From Rhabdophis nuchalis (Eukaryota > Chordata > Lepidosauria > Squamata > Natricidae): a DNA stretch of 64,000 nt. Positions 1-10,810 of the stretch are shown piece after piece (the stretch's first letter is position 1; each line of letters opens with the position of its first letter). The notes beneath the pieces were generated by a model, which was given only the letters and a program-made list of their open reading frames with translations, was not told where the DNA came from and did no database searches. The stretch is taken from NCBI GenBank assembly GCA_039707465.1, contig CM077648.1, positions 26,477,119-26,541,118 of the forward strand, written 5' to 3'. The position numbers were made by a program, and so were the translations under genes.

Positions 1-304
1 CCCACACTTACTGTTTTGCACCATTATTTCCACTATTGTTCCCAGTCTCTGCAACTTGTTGTAGATTATTTTCCCTCATGCCTGGGGTTGGTTGCGGGGA
101 GGAAACAAATGTGTTAAGTGGCTCAAATGTTTTCTACCACCAATACATATTCTGTCTTCAAATGTGGCTGTTGTAGTCTGCAGTATACTTTCTAGAGAGA
201 GAAAGCACCATTATACTCAGTTAATGTGCCAAAGCTAGTAGGTGTATTTATCATCAGTCTTTGTTACTGGAATGTTAACTGAAACTTTGCTTTTTTTCTT
301 CTAG

Positions 305-478
305 GACTTTCCATTCATACTTTTCATGGTAACTTTTTTGTGCGATCTACTGATTTGTTGTCACTTGCAAACGTAAATCCTGATGCTGGATTTGCAGTGC
401 AGATGTCCATTGAAGAAAATCTCACAGATACATCACTAGTTTGTTTTCAAACAGCACTTTTGTATACTTCCAGCAAAG
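305..478 (+). CDS. SEC24B: SEC24B exon, beta-barrel segment
   Basis: First SEC24B exon in the window; acceptor TTTCTTCTAG, donor AAAG|GTAATC. It opens with the last two bases of a split Gly codon, so the preceding exon ended in phase 1. The peptide begins LSIHTFHGNFFVRSTDLLSL and continues through VNPDAGFAVQMSIEENL to LYTSSKG, the conserved beta-barrel stretch of SEC24A/B. Bases 1-304 show no exon and read as the upstream intron. Confidence 0.93.
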
Positions 479-686
479 GTAATCTTACAGAAGCATCATA
501 GTTTTTTCTAATATCTTTTTTATAGAAAAAGAAAAAAATAAAGGCTGATGGCATAGAAAAAAATGTTCCCTTTGATTTGAAGTAGCTGGCATATTGCCTT
601 TATGTGACTAGTAAATGTATATTTTAAAAAATGGATCAGAAATAAACACTGCATATTTATCACTGTGTGGTTGGATCCTAATACAG

Positions 687-797
687 GTGAACGGAGAATT
701 AGGGTGCATACACTTTGTTTGCCTGTAGTGACTTCCTTGATGGATGTTTATGCTGGAGCAGATGTACAAGCAATTATATGTCTCCTAGCTAATATGG
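687..797 (+). CDS. SEC24B: SEC24B exon, beta-barrel to helical domain
   Basis: Acceptor ATACAG, donor ATGG|GTGAGT. The split Gly codon with the previous exon restores GERRIRVHTLCLPV, then DVYAGADVQAIICLLANM, the entry to the helical domain. It ends one base into an Ala codon. Conserved family features include the E-R-R-I-R-V strand and the DVYAGAD motif. Confidence 0.93.
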
Positions 798-1010
798 GTG
801 AGTTGAAAAAATAAATGTTCAAATATCATATTTTTTTGCAGTTAAGAATACATACATTGAGACGGGTAGGCAGTGGGAAGACACCCTTCTTCTGCCCTGC
901 CATGGGATTACAGGGGCTGTAATCAATGATATTATGATCCCTACATAGTGTACATCAGAGAGAAATTTTGGGAGTGGGTGAGGAACAAGATGATACTAAG
1001 AACTACTGTA

Positions 1011-1300
1011 AGTGCCCCAAAGGTGCTTTTTCAAGAGGCAACTGGACTTTCTGGTTTTTATTTGAAGACATTTCGCTTCTCATCCAAGAACTACCTTTGG
1101 GACAACCATGACCTGGATGACCGAGAATCTCCATAGATGTTTGCTATAAATACTGCTAGTGACATTTAGCGATGCAGAGCTGAAGAAGCTTCTTGGATGG
1201 GAAACGAAACATCTTCAAAGAAAAACCAGAAAGTCCAGTTGCTTTATGAAAAAGCACTTTTGGGATGATTGAAAATCTCCATAGATATTTAGTATAAATG
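1011..1300. repeat. Foldback TIR element, copy 1
   Basis: Left arm (from about 1017) reads AAAGGTGCTTTTTCAAGAGG and on through CATCCAAGAA; the right arm (about 1180-1270) is its reverse complement, ending AAAAAGCACTTTTGGGA, followed by GAATCTCCATAG-type ends on both sides. The same sequence and layout recur at 20986 and 39611, so this is one dispersed inverted-repeat family. No protein is encoded. I do not know its formal name. Confidence 0.75.
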
Positions 1301-1961
1301 CCGTAAACATCCAGCATGGGTATAGAACTCATTTCATTCCTTAGTCGTGGGTACAACTTCTTCCACCACCCAGGTATTCCAGAGGGATTCCTGGGGATGG
1401 AAATTTGTTTATGTGGGCAGTTATAGATGTAATAAATAAATAAATGCCACTGCTTTAAATTATAAAATCACTATTAATATTTAGTTTGCAATTAGGGAAC
1501 AACTGTTAGTAATTCTTTATTAATTGGTCATCACCTTGGATGTGTGTGGTAAATAACACTATTATTGTAAATGCATGCAGAGAACAGATCCAGTGAGTAC
1601 AAAATAGGGATTATTAATGGCAACATACTCAGTTGATATAGAGCTTATAACTTCACATTTTATTTTATAGCTGCTAAGTAAGATAAAAAATAAATTACGA
1701 TTTATCAATTGTAGATTTCCTTTCTCTTCTCTCTAAAAGAATTTTAGATAATTTCTGAGATATGAGGTGTGTTTCCTTTAATGCAATATAACTTAGTCTT
1801 GCTTGCTTTATTCTGGATCAACTGCATCTTTAATGTCTTCAAAGCTATCTAGAAAAATGAAAATGTGTTAGCAGAATATTAATAATTGTACTGATATACT
1901 TTCAATGCCTCTTTAAATATGGTTCCTTCACAATTATTTGCTACTACTTCATTTTCCACAG

Positions 1962-2137
1962 CTGTGGATCGATCTGTTTCATCAAGTTTGTCAGATGCTA
2001 GAGATGCTTTAGCCAATGCGGTCGTAGATTCGCTGTCTGCATATATGTCAACAGCATCAAACCTCCAACAATCCGCTTTGATTGCTCCATATTCTCTCAG
2101 GCTGTTCCCTCTGTATATTTTGGCACTTTTTAAACAG
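1962..2137 (+). CDS. SEC24B: SEC24B exon, helical domain
   Basis: Acceptor TTTTCCACAG, donor AAACAG|GTATAA. The split Ala codon leads into VDRSVSSSLSDARDALANAV, then SAYMSTASNLQQSALIAP and a Leu-rich end at LFKQ, all alpha-helical in known SEC24 structures. Length is 176 nt, ending in phase 0. The next exon is 3.25 kb away because the intron holds a SPIN-like element and an L2-type LINE. Confidence 0.94.
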
Positions 2138-2535
2138 GTATAACCTCTGATAAACAGCAATTCAAAAAAAGTAAATGTTAAAATCTGTGTTGATTACAGA
2201 AAGGTGATGACCTATACAGATGAATAGGTTGAATACCGTATCTTTGTAATTTTGGTGGGCTTTATTGTAACATAGAATGAGTACCATGCATCAATTTGCT
2301 TAGCTTTCATAATCTCTAAAGAAATATAAAAGTACTATTGCTACTCATCAATACTGTACTTGTAACCAGTGTTTACACTGTTTTATAATAGCAGCTAAGA
2401 GATATTTAAATTTTTGTGATATATATGTGCCACTTAAGAAGGAAAATATCCTGCCAGGCAGTTATTCATTTAGATCAGCAGTTCTCAACCTGTGGTTCGC
2501 AACCCCTTTGGGGTCGCCTAAGACCACTGGAAAAC

Positions 2536-5198
2536 GCTGAGATGGCGATTGAGACCCCCAGACTGTTAGTCATGGGGGACTTTAACCTGCCATCGGTAGG
2601 TGAGACTTCCGAGGTTGCTCGGGAGTTCATGGCCTCCATGACGGCCATGGACCTGACCCAAGTAATTCAGGGCCTACACACGAGGGAGGACACACACTGG
2701 ATCTCATTTTTATCTCCGGCCAGTGGATGAGTGATCTGGGAGTCGGGGATTTAGTCATCATACCCCTGTCATGGTCAAATCACTCACTTCTCCGGCTCGA
2801 CTTTCCCACCGTTACACCACACCGCGGGGTGGCGGAACCGGAATACCCAAGATGGTTCTGCCCCGGGCGCCTGTTGGAACCTGAAAGGTTCCAGACGGAG
2901 CTTGGGCCACTACCTGTAGCCCTGACCCGCGCCCGGATGGAGGACCTAGTGGCTGCATGGAATAGTGCGGCCACTGGGGCCTTGGACCGGGTTGCGCCTT
3001 TGCGGCCTCTCTTGCAGCAGCGAACCACCCTGGCTCCCTGGTTCTCCAAGGAGCTGAGGGTGATGAAGCACCACAAGAGACGCCTAGAGAGGAGATGGAG
3101 ATCCACACGCTCTGAATCTGACCGAACACAGGTAAGATCCCATTTGAGGACTTACATTGTGGCGATAAGACTGGCCAAACATCGGTATTGTGCCACTCTT
3201 ATTGCATCCACAGATAACTGCCCTGCCGCCCTGTTTGGGGTGACCTGCTCTCTCCTTCACCAGAGGCCGCGGGAAGCCCCTTTACAGGGCAGAGCAGAGG
3301 AATTTGGAGAGTATCTGCAGGACAAAATCGCTCAGATTCGGAGCGAGTTGGTCTCCACCGACAGTGGTCCGGAGGAGGCGTCGGAAGCGGGTCTTGAGGC
3401 ACCATTTTGGGAGGAGTTTGACTCTGTTACTTCCGATGATATGGACAGGTTGCGTAGGAGACTGAAGGCCACCACATGTTTATTGGACCCATGTCCCTCC
3501 TGGCTTGTACTGGCATCCTGGGAGGTTTCACGAGGCTGGCTCCAGGAAATAGTGAGGGCTTCTTTGAGTGAGGGGTTCTTGCCTACCATCTTGAAAGAGG
3601 CGGTGGTGAGGCCTCTCCTCAAGAAGCCTTCGCTGGACCCAGCATTGTTAGTAAATTACCGTCCGATCTCCAACCTTCACTTTCTGGCGAAGGTTTTAGA
3701 GAGTGTGGTGGCACAACAGTTTCCACGTCATCTGGAGGAAATTGATTATCTTGACCTGCGCCAGTCCGGCTTCCGGCCCGGTCACAGCACCGAGACGGCA
3801 TTGGTCGCGTTGGTGGATGATCTCTGGAGGGCCAGAGATGGGGGTTGTTCCTCCATCCTGGTCTTATTAGACCTCTCGGCGGCTTTTGATACCATCGACC
3901 ATGGTATCCTATTGCACCGATTGGAGGGGTTGGGGGTGCGGGGCACCGTTTTACGGTGGTTCTCCTACCTCTCTGGTCGGTCGCAATTTGTATTGGCAGG
4001 GGGGCAGAGGTCGACCTCGAGGCCTCTCACTTGTGGGGTGCCTCAGGGGTCGGTCCTCTCGCCTCTCTTGTTCAATACATATATGAAGCCGCTGGGCGAG
4101 ATCATACGTGGGTTTGGGGTAGAGTACCATCTGTACGCGGATGACACCCAGCTGTATATCTCTACCACAAACCACCCCAACGATGCCGTCGAAGTGATGT
4201 CCCGGTGTCTGGAAGCCGTGCGGATCTGGATGGGAAGGAACAGACTCAAGCTCAACCCGTCCAAGACTGAGTGGCTGTGGCTACCGGCGCCCCGGTTCAA
4301 CCAGTTGACGCCATCACTGGCCATAGGGGACGAACATCTAGCCCCCGTGGAGCAGGCACGCAACTTAGGTGTCCTCCTGGACTTTCGGCTGTCTATAGAA
4401 GACCATGTGACAGCCGTGGCCGGGGGGGCATTTTACCAGGTTCGCCTGGTGCGCCAGTTGCGTCTGGGACACCCTTCACACGGTCACTCATGCGCTTGTG
4501 ACGTCTTGTCTGGACTACTGTAATGCTCTCTACATGGGGCTCCCCTTGAGATGCACCCGGAGACTACAGCTGGTCCAGAACGCGGCCGCGCGGGCAGTTA
4601 TGGGAGTCACTAGATACTCCCATGTAACACCACTCCTGTGCGAGCTGCACTGGCTGCCTGTGGTCTTTCAGGTGCGTTTCAAGGTATTGATTATCATCTT
4701 TAAAGCGCTCCATGGCACAGGACCTAGTTATTTGCGGGATCGTATCCTGCCCCATACATCCCTTCGGCCGATTCGCTCACACAGAGAGGGACTTCTCCGG
4801 GTGCCGTCCACCAGGCAGTGCCAGCGGGCGACACCCAGGGGAAGGGCCTTCTCTGTGATGGGCCCGACCCTCTGGAACGACCTACCCCCAGATATTAGAA
4901 CGACTACGGACCTCCGCGTCTTCCGCCAAAAAGTAAAAACCTATTTGTTTCATCAGGCCGGCTTGGCCTAATCTACGCTTCTCGCCCCAGTCTGTTTTCT
5001 CAAATTGTTTATTGGGTTTTAATGGGTGGTAATTTTAAATGGTTTTAATTTTGTACAGGGTAGTTTAATTCGTTTTTAATTTGTGTGTATTGTATGTTTT
5101 TGGATGGTTTTTAAATTTTCCTGTACACCGCCCCGAGTCCCTTTGGGGAGAGGGGGCGGTTTATAAATATAATAAATTATTATTATTATTAAATTATT
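2536..5198 (+). mobile_element. L2-type (CR1 superfamily) LINE, 5'-truncated
   Basis: A 2.66 kb non-LTR retrotransposon carrying the end of an endonuclease domain, a full reverse transcriptase and the C-terminal domain. It ends in CCGCCCCGAGTCCC..., a GGCGGTTTATAAAT motif and an ATT repeat tail typical of squamate L2/CR1 copies. It sits inside the SPIN-like element; AAAAC at 2531-2535 and 5199-5203 may be a short target duplication. Same strand as SEC24B. Related copies are at 20786, 40330, 48960, 52514 and 59548. Confidence 0.85.
2550..4971 (+). pseudogene. LINE ORF2 remnant (endonuclease-reverse transcriptase)
   Basis: The protein is broken across frames. 2550-2690 reads endonuclease text (LLVMGDFNLPS). 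A one-base shift near 2685-2695 moves to the 2727 frame, where HTLDLIF and SNHSLL complete the endonuclease. Reverse transcriptase follows: LLDLSAAFDTIDH near 3866, GVPQGSVLSPLLF near 4036 and the catalytic YADD at 4134-4145. A second disruption near 4460, a deletion relative to the copy at 53 kb, shifts to the frame ending at 4971, which carries SCLDYCNALYMGLP, LQLVQNAAARAVMG and LWNDLPPDIR. With two frame breaks and a missing 5' end it cannot make an active enzyme. Confidence 0.85.
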
Positions 5199-5387
5199 AA
5201 AACACATATTTTCGATGGGCTTAGGAACCAAGACACTGGTTCCTATGGTTGGGGGTCACCATAACATGAGAAATTGTATTAAGGGTCGCGGCATTGGGAA
5301 GGTTGAGAACCACTGATTTAGATGTTCTTAGCTTATCTACAATAAAAACACAATATTTTTCTTTTTCTTCTCATGTTTTTTTTACAG

Positions 5388-5525
5388 AAAGCTTTTAGAA
5401 CAGGCACAAGTACACGTCTGGATGATCGCATATATGCTATGTGCCAAATAAAAAGTCAGCCTCTGGTTCATTTGATGAAGATAATCTACCCCAGTTTATA
5501 TAGGATAGACAAGCTTACTGATGAG
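5388..5525 (+). CDS. SEC24B: SEC24B exon, helical domain
   Basis: Acceptor TTTTTTTACAG, donor GATGAG|GTATTA; 46 complete codons, phase 0 at both ends. It begins KAFRTGTSTRLDDRIYAMCQ and ends with LYRIDKLTDE, matching the conserved end of the helical domain. The acceptor lies 64 bp after the right target duplication of the SPIN-like element, so the insertion stops just short of the splice signals. Confidence 0.94.
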
Positions 5526-5685
5526 GTATTATCAACCATACAAACACACAGCATGGGTTAAAAAGTAACATTTTGTGCTTTTTGGAGAGAGGGGGGGCGT
5601 TGGATGAGCACTCATTGCCCCAGTGTTGAATTATTACAATGGGACTGAATTATATTGTGAGTTTAATTGTATTATTCTATTTTAG

Positions 5686-5790
5686 GGTGCAATACATGTC
5701 AATGACAGAGTTGTACCCCAGCCCCCTCTTCAGCGATTGTCTGCTGAGAAGTTGACAAGGGAAGGAGCTTTTCTTATGGATTGTGGCTTG
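5686..5790 (+). CDS. SEC24B: SEC24B exon, start of gelsolin-like domain
   Basis: Acceptor CTATTTTAG, donor GGCTTG|GTGAGT; 35 codons. It reads GAIHVNDRVVPQPPLQRLSA and then EKLTREGAFLMDCGL. This is the approach to the C-terminal gelsolin-like fold, where the GAFLMDCG strand is highly conserved. The intron before it is short (160 bp); the one after it carries the antisense L1-like insertion. Confidence 0.94.
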
Positions 5791-5897
5791 GTGAGTTGCC
5801 CATTTAAAACATTATTTTTCATCTGTTTCATACAGCAGTTTCCAATGCTCATTTCCTCGTTGTATTATGTCTTTAAATCAGTTTTGACCATTATCTT

Positions 5898-7030
5898 TTT
5901 TTTTTTAATTGAAAAAGTTTTATTCACACAAATTTTCCCCCTTTTTACCCCCCCCCCCGACATGTAATATAAATCACATACAAATACTATACCCCCCCTC
6001 ACCCCATCTTAAAATAAGTTTCTCATTCAGATATTATACCCCCTCGCCTCCCAGCAGACACAATATAAGTTTCTCTTAGTATATTAATATCCCATTAACA
6101 CCATCTTCTAAGTTAATTAAAGATATAAAAAACATAATATAAATTTCTCTTTAAGAAAAAAAAGGCATATCCCATTATTCCCCTCTCTAGATTAATCATA
6201 CATATATATTACCCCGCCCTCCACCCTAGCCCTCCCCCACCTCCCATTCAAACCCACCCCCCTGACTTCCGCTATACACCACTCTAATAATTCCAAGCAT
6301 CCCAAATATTATTTACTCTATTCACCTATCAATCAAAGCATTCTTACCTAAAAGCTACATAATACTTCCTAATCTGATATTTATTCTGTATATAATCAAT
6401 CCATTAGAAACCTTATAACAAGCTCAACATAAACACCCCCTTTTAGTTGAACATTAAAATACATAGAAAATAATTCTTAAGATCTAAATACCATATCATA
6501 TAACCTAACACTTATAAAACTTAAACCATATATCCTAGCTTAAGTTTACATCCTTCCTGATTCAAAAGGTTTACTATTTTTCCCCTCTCCATTTGCTTAA
6601 TTGCCCACTTAACAACACAAAAAAATGTAAAGATTACTCTAATATTTGAAAAAAGCAAAGTTACTTCTCTCTTCACAAAGGAAACAGAAATAGTATAGGA
6701 AAATTTCAGATCCTATCACATGAAGGATACAGTAAATTGCAAGAAAATTTCAAAGTTCGACCCAAGTTTTTTCCCAGAACACTAACATAATATTAGTCCT
6801 TTCCGCGTCAATGTTCATAAGTCCAACTCTTCAGGTCTCCTTCCATTCCATCCATAGCTGTTTGTAATACCAGTTTAAGCAGCTGCCCCCATAAATAACA
6901 AAAAAAAAACAACCCTTTACATAGGTAACCCCCGAGTGACTTTTCATCAGGATTATAAAGTTCCAAGATCGTGATAGGGTAACAACCAGATCCACTGCAA
7001 ATGCTCCGGTTCCAGTTTTCAACCCTGAAA
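5898..7030 (-). mobile_element. Antisense L1-like insertion in a SEC24B intron
   Basis: The stretch begins with a T run (a poly-A tail on the minus strand) and is bounded by the same 17 bases, GTTTTGACCATTATCTT, at 5881-5897 and 7031-7047. A long target duplication plus poly-A tail means target-primed insertion with L1-type machinery. The body is AT- and C-rich like an L1 3' UTR; no reverse transcriptase motif is readable, so it is a 5'-truncated 3' end. It lies between two SEC24B exons in opposite orientation. Confidence 0.75.
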
Positions 7031-7131
7031 GTTTTGACCATTATCTTATCCCAATAAAATCTTGATGACTTCATATGTTATCAAAGAAAAACAATGTATA
7101 TTTTAATTACTTCGTTTCTAACACGTTCTAG

Positions 7132-7224
7132 ATCCTCTACATTTGGCTTGGAAGAAGTTGTGATAATAACTTCATTAAAGATGTGCTTGGGTATCCAAAT
7201 TATTTGTCAGTACCTCAAAAACTG
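7132..7224 (+). CDS. SEC24B: SEC24B exon, gelsolin-like domain core
   Basis: Acceptor ACGTTCTAG, donor AAACTG|GTAAGA; 31 codons. The peptide ILYIWLGRSCDNNFIKDVLG holds the YIW-LG signature of the gelsolin repeat, followed by YPNYLSVPQKL. The acceptor lies 84 bp beyond the right flank of the L1-like insertion. Sequence matches the family throughout. Confidence 0.94.
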
Positions 7225-7550
7225 GTAAGAACTTATTTTAAATCCAGTTAATACTTCCAAAGATGAGGCTATACAGGACTGAAAATGAAGTAGTTCTCAG
7301 TTCTTATTAAAGCTTGCCTGGTTTCGATTCCCATCTTCATAATTTATTTTCTTATTTATGATATAGACAGTTCTTTCAGAACTTTGTTTATAGAAAAACA
7401 GCATTGAAATAAGATGAAAATAATAAATATAAATTATATTTTTATCACAACATTCTGAAAGTGTAATAAAAATGTCACTGATGCTGTTTTGAATATCTAA
7501 TACAACGGCATTTTATAAGTGTTTAATTTTACCACATTGTGTTTTTCTAG

Positions 7551-7654
7551 ACCCAGCTTCCAGAATTAGATAATGTTTCTTCAGAGCGAACCAGGTCCTT
7601 TATAACTTGGCTGAAGGATAGTAAATCTTTAAACCCAGTACTTCAAGTAATTAA
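7551..7654 (+). CDS. SEC24B: SEC24B exon, penultimate
   Basis: Acceptor TTTTTCTAG, donor ATTAA|GTAAGT. It encodes TQLPELDNVSSERTRSFITW and LKDSKSLNPVLQVI, ending two bases into a Lys codon (phase 2). The SSERxRSFITWL helix is a strong SEC24A/B marker. Confidence 0.94.
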
Positions 7655-7999
7655 GTAAGTATTCCTATATAGCATCCAAAGGCAACATCACTTATATGAA
7701 AGAGGAAGTTTCTGGCAAACTGTCCTTTGAATAGGTTTTTAAAAGAATGTGTTCAGGAATGCTGTCCCTATTTAAATCTGTAATTACTTGGCAGGTTTAT
7801 AAATTAGCTTATTGGCCAAATATTTCCTGAGTTGGTACATTGAAAGGCATCGGTTATGAGGGCTTAAGAACAGTAGGTAGGAATGGAAACGGGTTGGCGA
7901 GCATGACTGAAATTGCACTGGGATGTTTCAGAATATTTATCCAGCTTATTTCTATCAATTATCAACTCCTGCAGTTATTTTTTTTCCTCCATGTTTCAG

Positions 8000-8114
8000 G
8001 GATGAAAGCCCAGTGAAGACAGACTTTATTCAGCAATTAATTGAAGATAAGACAGAGGCTGCATTTTCTTACTATGAATTTTTGCTTCACATTCAACAAC
8101 AAATTTGTAAGTGA
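8000..8114 (+). CDS. SEC24B: SEC24B terminal coding exon
   Basis: Acceptor CATGTTTCAG; one base completes the split Lys codon, then DESPVKTDFIQQLIEDKTEA and the C-terminus FSYYEFLLHIQQQICK with TGA at 8112-8114. Ending in QQICK is typical of vertebrate SEC24B. An ATG-started open frame from 7923 reads in the same frame but its first part is intron. Confidence 0.95.
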
Positions 8115-10102
8115 AAGGAAACAAACAGAAGGAGGAAAAAAATCCTTGTATGGACGTTTTTTTATCCAAGTGTCACCTTGTCAGCGAAGCACACTGGAAG
8201 TGATTAAAACCAAGCATAGATTCTTTAGTATCCATATACAAAGACGTTCAGTTGTGAAAAGGACAAAATACACATTGCCAGATGAATTTTACAATTCTGC
8301 TTTGTTATAAAAACGATGGACATGACACAGTAGTAGTAGTATGTTTTCAGTTAGTTTTATATGCATTTCCAGTAGTGCAACACTATGGCGTTTCTCCTTA
8401 TTTCAAGCTGGTGGTCATATGTGGCAGTGTGGAATAGTATTTATTAATGAAATCTAAAACCAGAGAGTCTCTTTCTCAGCATCTCAACATTTAACAGCCT
8501 TCCAGATGATCTCCAGCAGAGATGCCAAAAGGCAGTGCTCCATGTTGTTTATATCAATTTGTAAAAGAGATAATTCACTTTTGAAAGCTTAACCATTTTC
8601 TCTGTGAAGAATATATACAATTTTAATACAACTTACAAAATTGTAGAAATATGTATAATGTACAGAAGTGTTAACATTTGTAAAAAAAAATTTTTTTTTT
8701 AAGGAGTATGAATTGCTTGATGGCCGTGGTGCTGGTAGGTCAGTTATAAACCACTTATAACGGTTAAACAATAAGAGTTGGCTAGCGCATATTAAAACAG
8801 AACTGAATCCACATAGGAAAAATGCAACTTTGTAACTCATTTAATCAGTCCTTTTATGTGGATTTATTTATGATCAGCTAATTAAAAGTATTTGCTTGAT
8901 CATGTGTTTTTATCTCTATGTGATTACTGCATTTTAAACACCAATACCAAATTTGTCTTGCTGTATTAAAGAATGTTTATTACTTTATAGGTCTCTTGAA
9001 AAGAGGCTAGTGGGAATATTGAATTCAGGTTGGGATTTTGATTAGAGATATATTGGCTTATGACACTAACTAGTGGCAGCTAGTGTCTTAGATTACTTTT
9101 AAGTATTTTTGCAACATTTTAGGGTCCTGGATTCTTTGTTTTGTCAACCCATCACCATAGGATGTTAAAGAAAAACCCAATTGAACTTAAATAGTGGGTG
9201 TTTCTTCAGCAGGTGATCCAAATATTTGCCCGCATTTTTCTTTTCTTTTTTAAAGTTAAAACATTTGTGCACATAAAGTCTAAATAGGGCTATTGATTAC
9301 ACATTTGCATTTTATTTCTTAAACATAAATACAGCTATAGAATGAAATTTTATTTTTAAAATGACTTCTTTTTTTAAAAAAAAAACAGATAACAAGCACT
9401 AATATATTCTGAGAAATATCTATGTCCTAGTATGTTTCTACTTGTAACAATGTGCTTATGCAACAAAATTGTTCAATTACTTTTCAATTTTGGTTTTATG
9501 AAGACGCAGTTGGGACACTACATTTTCAGTAACTTTTACTAAAGCATGCCAAAGGATTTCTCAGAAAAAAAAATGAACTGCTTCTATTTGTGGCATATTT
9601 TAGGTGTCTATCAAAGTATGTTGCATCAGAATAGGAAGTATCTAATACTTTAAACTTAAATAATTCATGTTTTGAAGAGATATAATGCCTAAAATATTTT
9701 GGTAAACATATTGACTGAAAATGTATGTTATATGGAACCACAAATGTGTCAGATGCATTAAGTGTGACTTTAACAATTATTTTTTGAAAAAAAATTCTTG
9801 TGGAGCTTAGTACTGAATATTCAGAAACATCCAAAGCCATGATGTATGGTAGATGAATCTGTAAAACAATACTTAAAGTTTTATTCTTCTATATTTTATA
9901 TATAAAAATTGTCATGAAAAGTACACTTGAGCAGTATTTTGCTTTGGGTAAGGTGTTTGCTGCCTCTTAGATGGAAAATATTTAGCACTTGTAATCCTTC
10001 CTTATAGTTCAGTATAACCAAAAACATCAAGATGAGTGAGTTCAGGTAAGTGTTACTAGCTGAAATTCAGCATCATAAATAGTAAGAGTTTTTGCAAATA
10101 AA
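8115..10102 (+). other. SEC24B: Probable SEC24B 3' UTR
   Basis: AT-rich sequence after the SEC24B stop with no splice-flanked frame and no recognised transposon. It holds several ATTTA pentamers and T runs. An AATAAA at 10097-10102 followed by a TG-containing stretch (CCTTGTG) is the first good poly(A) signal seen, implying a ~2 kb 3' UTR; earlier ATTAAA-like hexamers could give shorter forms. Reverse-strand frames here are chance. Confidence 0.5.
10097..10102 (+). terminator. Candidate SEC24B poly(A) signal AATAAA
   Basis: Canonical AATAAA with a TG-containing stretch about 20-30 bases downstream, 2.0 kb after the stop codon and just before a hAT-like element. No transcript data; use is inferred. 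Confidence 0.4.
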
Positions 10103-10400
10103 GGTTATTCAATGCCTTGTGATTAAACATTAAAAAAGAGAAAATTGATAGAATGTTTTAGTTTTATTTATGGTGCAGTCCTATGTCTACCATATTCTAC
10201 TCAGGAAAAAGAATGCTCCATTGAATTCGGTGGTAGTAGCTCATTTAATTCTATAGACTTGTTGCCTCAATTCTGCTTATGCAATTTCTTTTACCACTTT
10301 TACTGGTTCTTAGGGAGTTATGCAGAAAAGATGAAAAGTGTGTGATAGTTTTGTAAGTATCTCAAGTCAATGTTTTTAACTTTCTCCATAACTGCTAAAC

Positions 10401-10802
10401 TAGGGGTCCCCAACCCACAGGCCCTGGCCCACTACTGGGTTGGGACCTGTTCAAAGCCCAGCAGTGGGAGAAATGGGCACACATGTACACATGACGCTCC
10501 ATTGCGCAAATGGAAGGTGTGCGTGAAGCTGCATTTGCGTGAATGGAACATTGCGCACAAATGCCCTCCACTCATGTGAATGGTACTTCATATACAAGCA
10601 CAAGCGCCCTCCACTTGGGTGAGTGGAGCTTCATGCATGAGTGCAAGGACCCTCTGCTCATGCGCAAAGCTCCATTTGCACAAGTGGAGGGTGCACACGG
10701 CCACTGCTTGCATATTTGCAGTTGTGTGCATGTGCACATGCCACTCATACCCTCCTTCCACCCTGGGCTGGGTTGCCAATTTGGAAAGGTTGGGGACCTC
10801 TA
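10401..10802. mobile_element. hAT-type non-autonomous element
   Basis: Ends TAGGGGTCCCCAACCC and GGTTGGGGACCTCTA are inverted, flanked by exact 8-bp duplications TGCTAAAC (10393-10400, 10803-10810). The interior is made of diverged short repeats around CATTTGCGTGAATGG and GCGCAAATGGAGG-like words on both strands. Frames reading through it are artefacts of the repeat. Confidence 0.82.
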
Positions 10803-10810
10803 TGCTAAAC

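Larger units (their letters stand above)
2476..5315. mobile_element. SPIN-like hAT element, split by a LINE
   Basis: Left end CAGCAGTTCTCAACC and right end GGTTGAGAACCACTG are inverted repeats. Both are flanked by the exact 8-bp duplication ATTTAGAT (2468-2475 and 5316-5323), the hAT hallmark. The internal text (CAACCCCTTTGGGGTCGCCTAAGACCA on the left in fragments; GGTTGGGGGTCACC and GGGTCGCGGCATTGGGAAGG on the right) matches my recall of the SPIN family, a hAT lineage spread by horizontal transfer in squamates and mammals. Only about 60 bp (left) and 117 bp (right) belong to it; 2536-5198 is a later L2-type LINE insertion. Non-autonomous, no transposase. Confidence 0.82.
305..8114 (+). other. 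SEC24B: SEC24B gene, 3' part (eight coding exons)
   Basis: SEC24 proteins are the cargo-binding subunits of the COPII coat; with SEC23 they pack ER export cargo at exit sites on the cytosolic face of the ER. Eight exons (305-478, 687-797, 1962-2137, 5388-5525, 5686-5790, 7132-7224, 7551-7654, 8000-8114) join in one frame with GT-AG borders and end at TGA 8112-8114. They give about 338 residues, roughly the last quarter of the ~1,270-residue vertebrate protein: the end of the beta-barrel, the helical domain and the gelsolin-like domain. The zinc finger, trunk and disordered N-terminus lie upstream of the window. The protein pattern fits SEC24B rather than SEC24A (recalled family sequence), and the following MCUB gene supports this because the two are neighbours on human 4q25. 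No frameshift or internal stop was seen in the exons. Confidence 0.93.
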
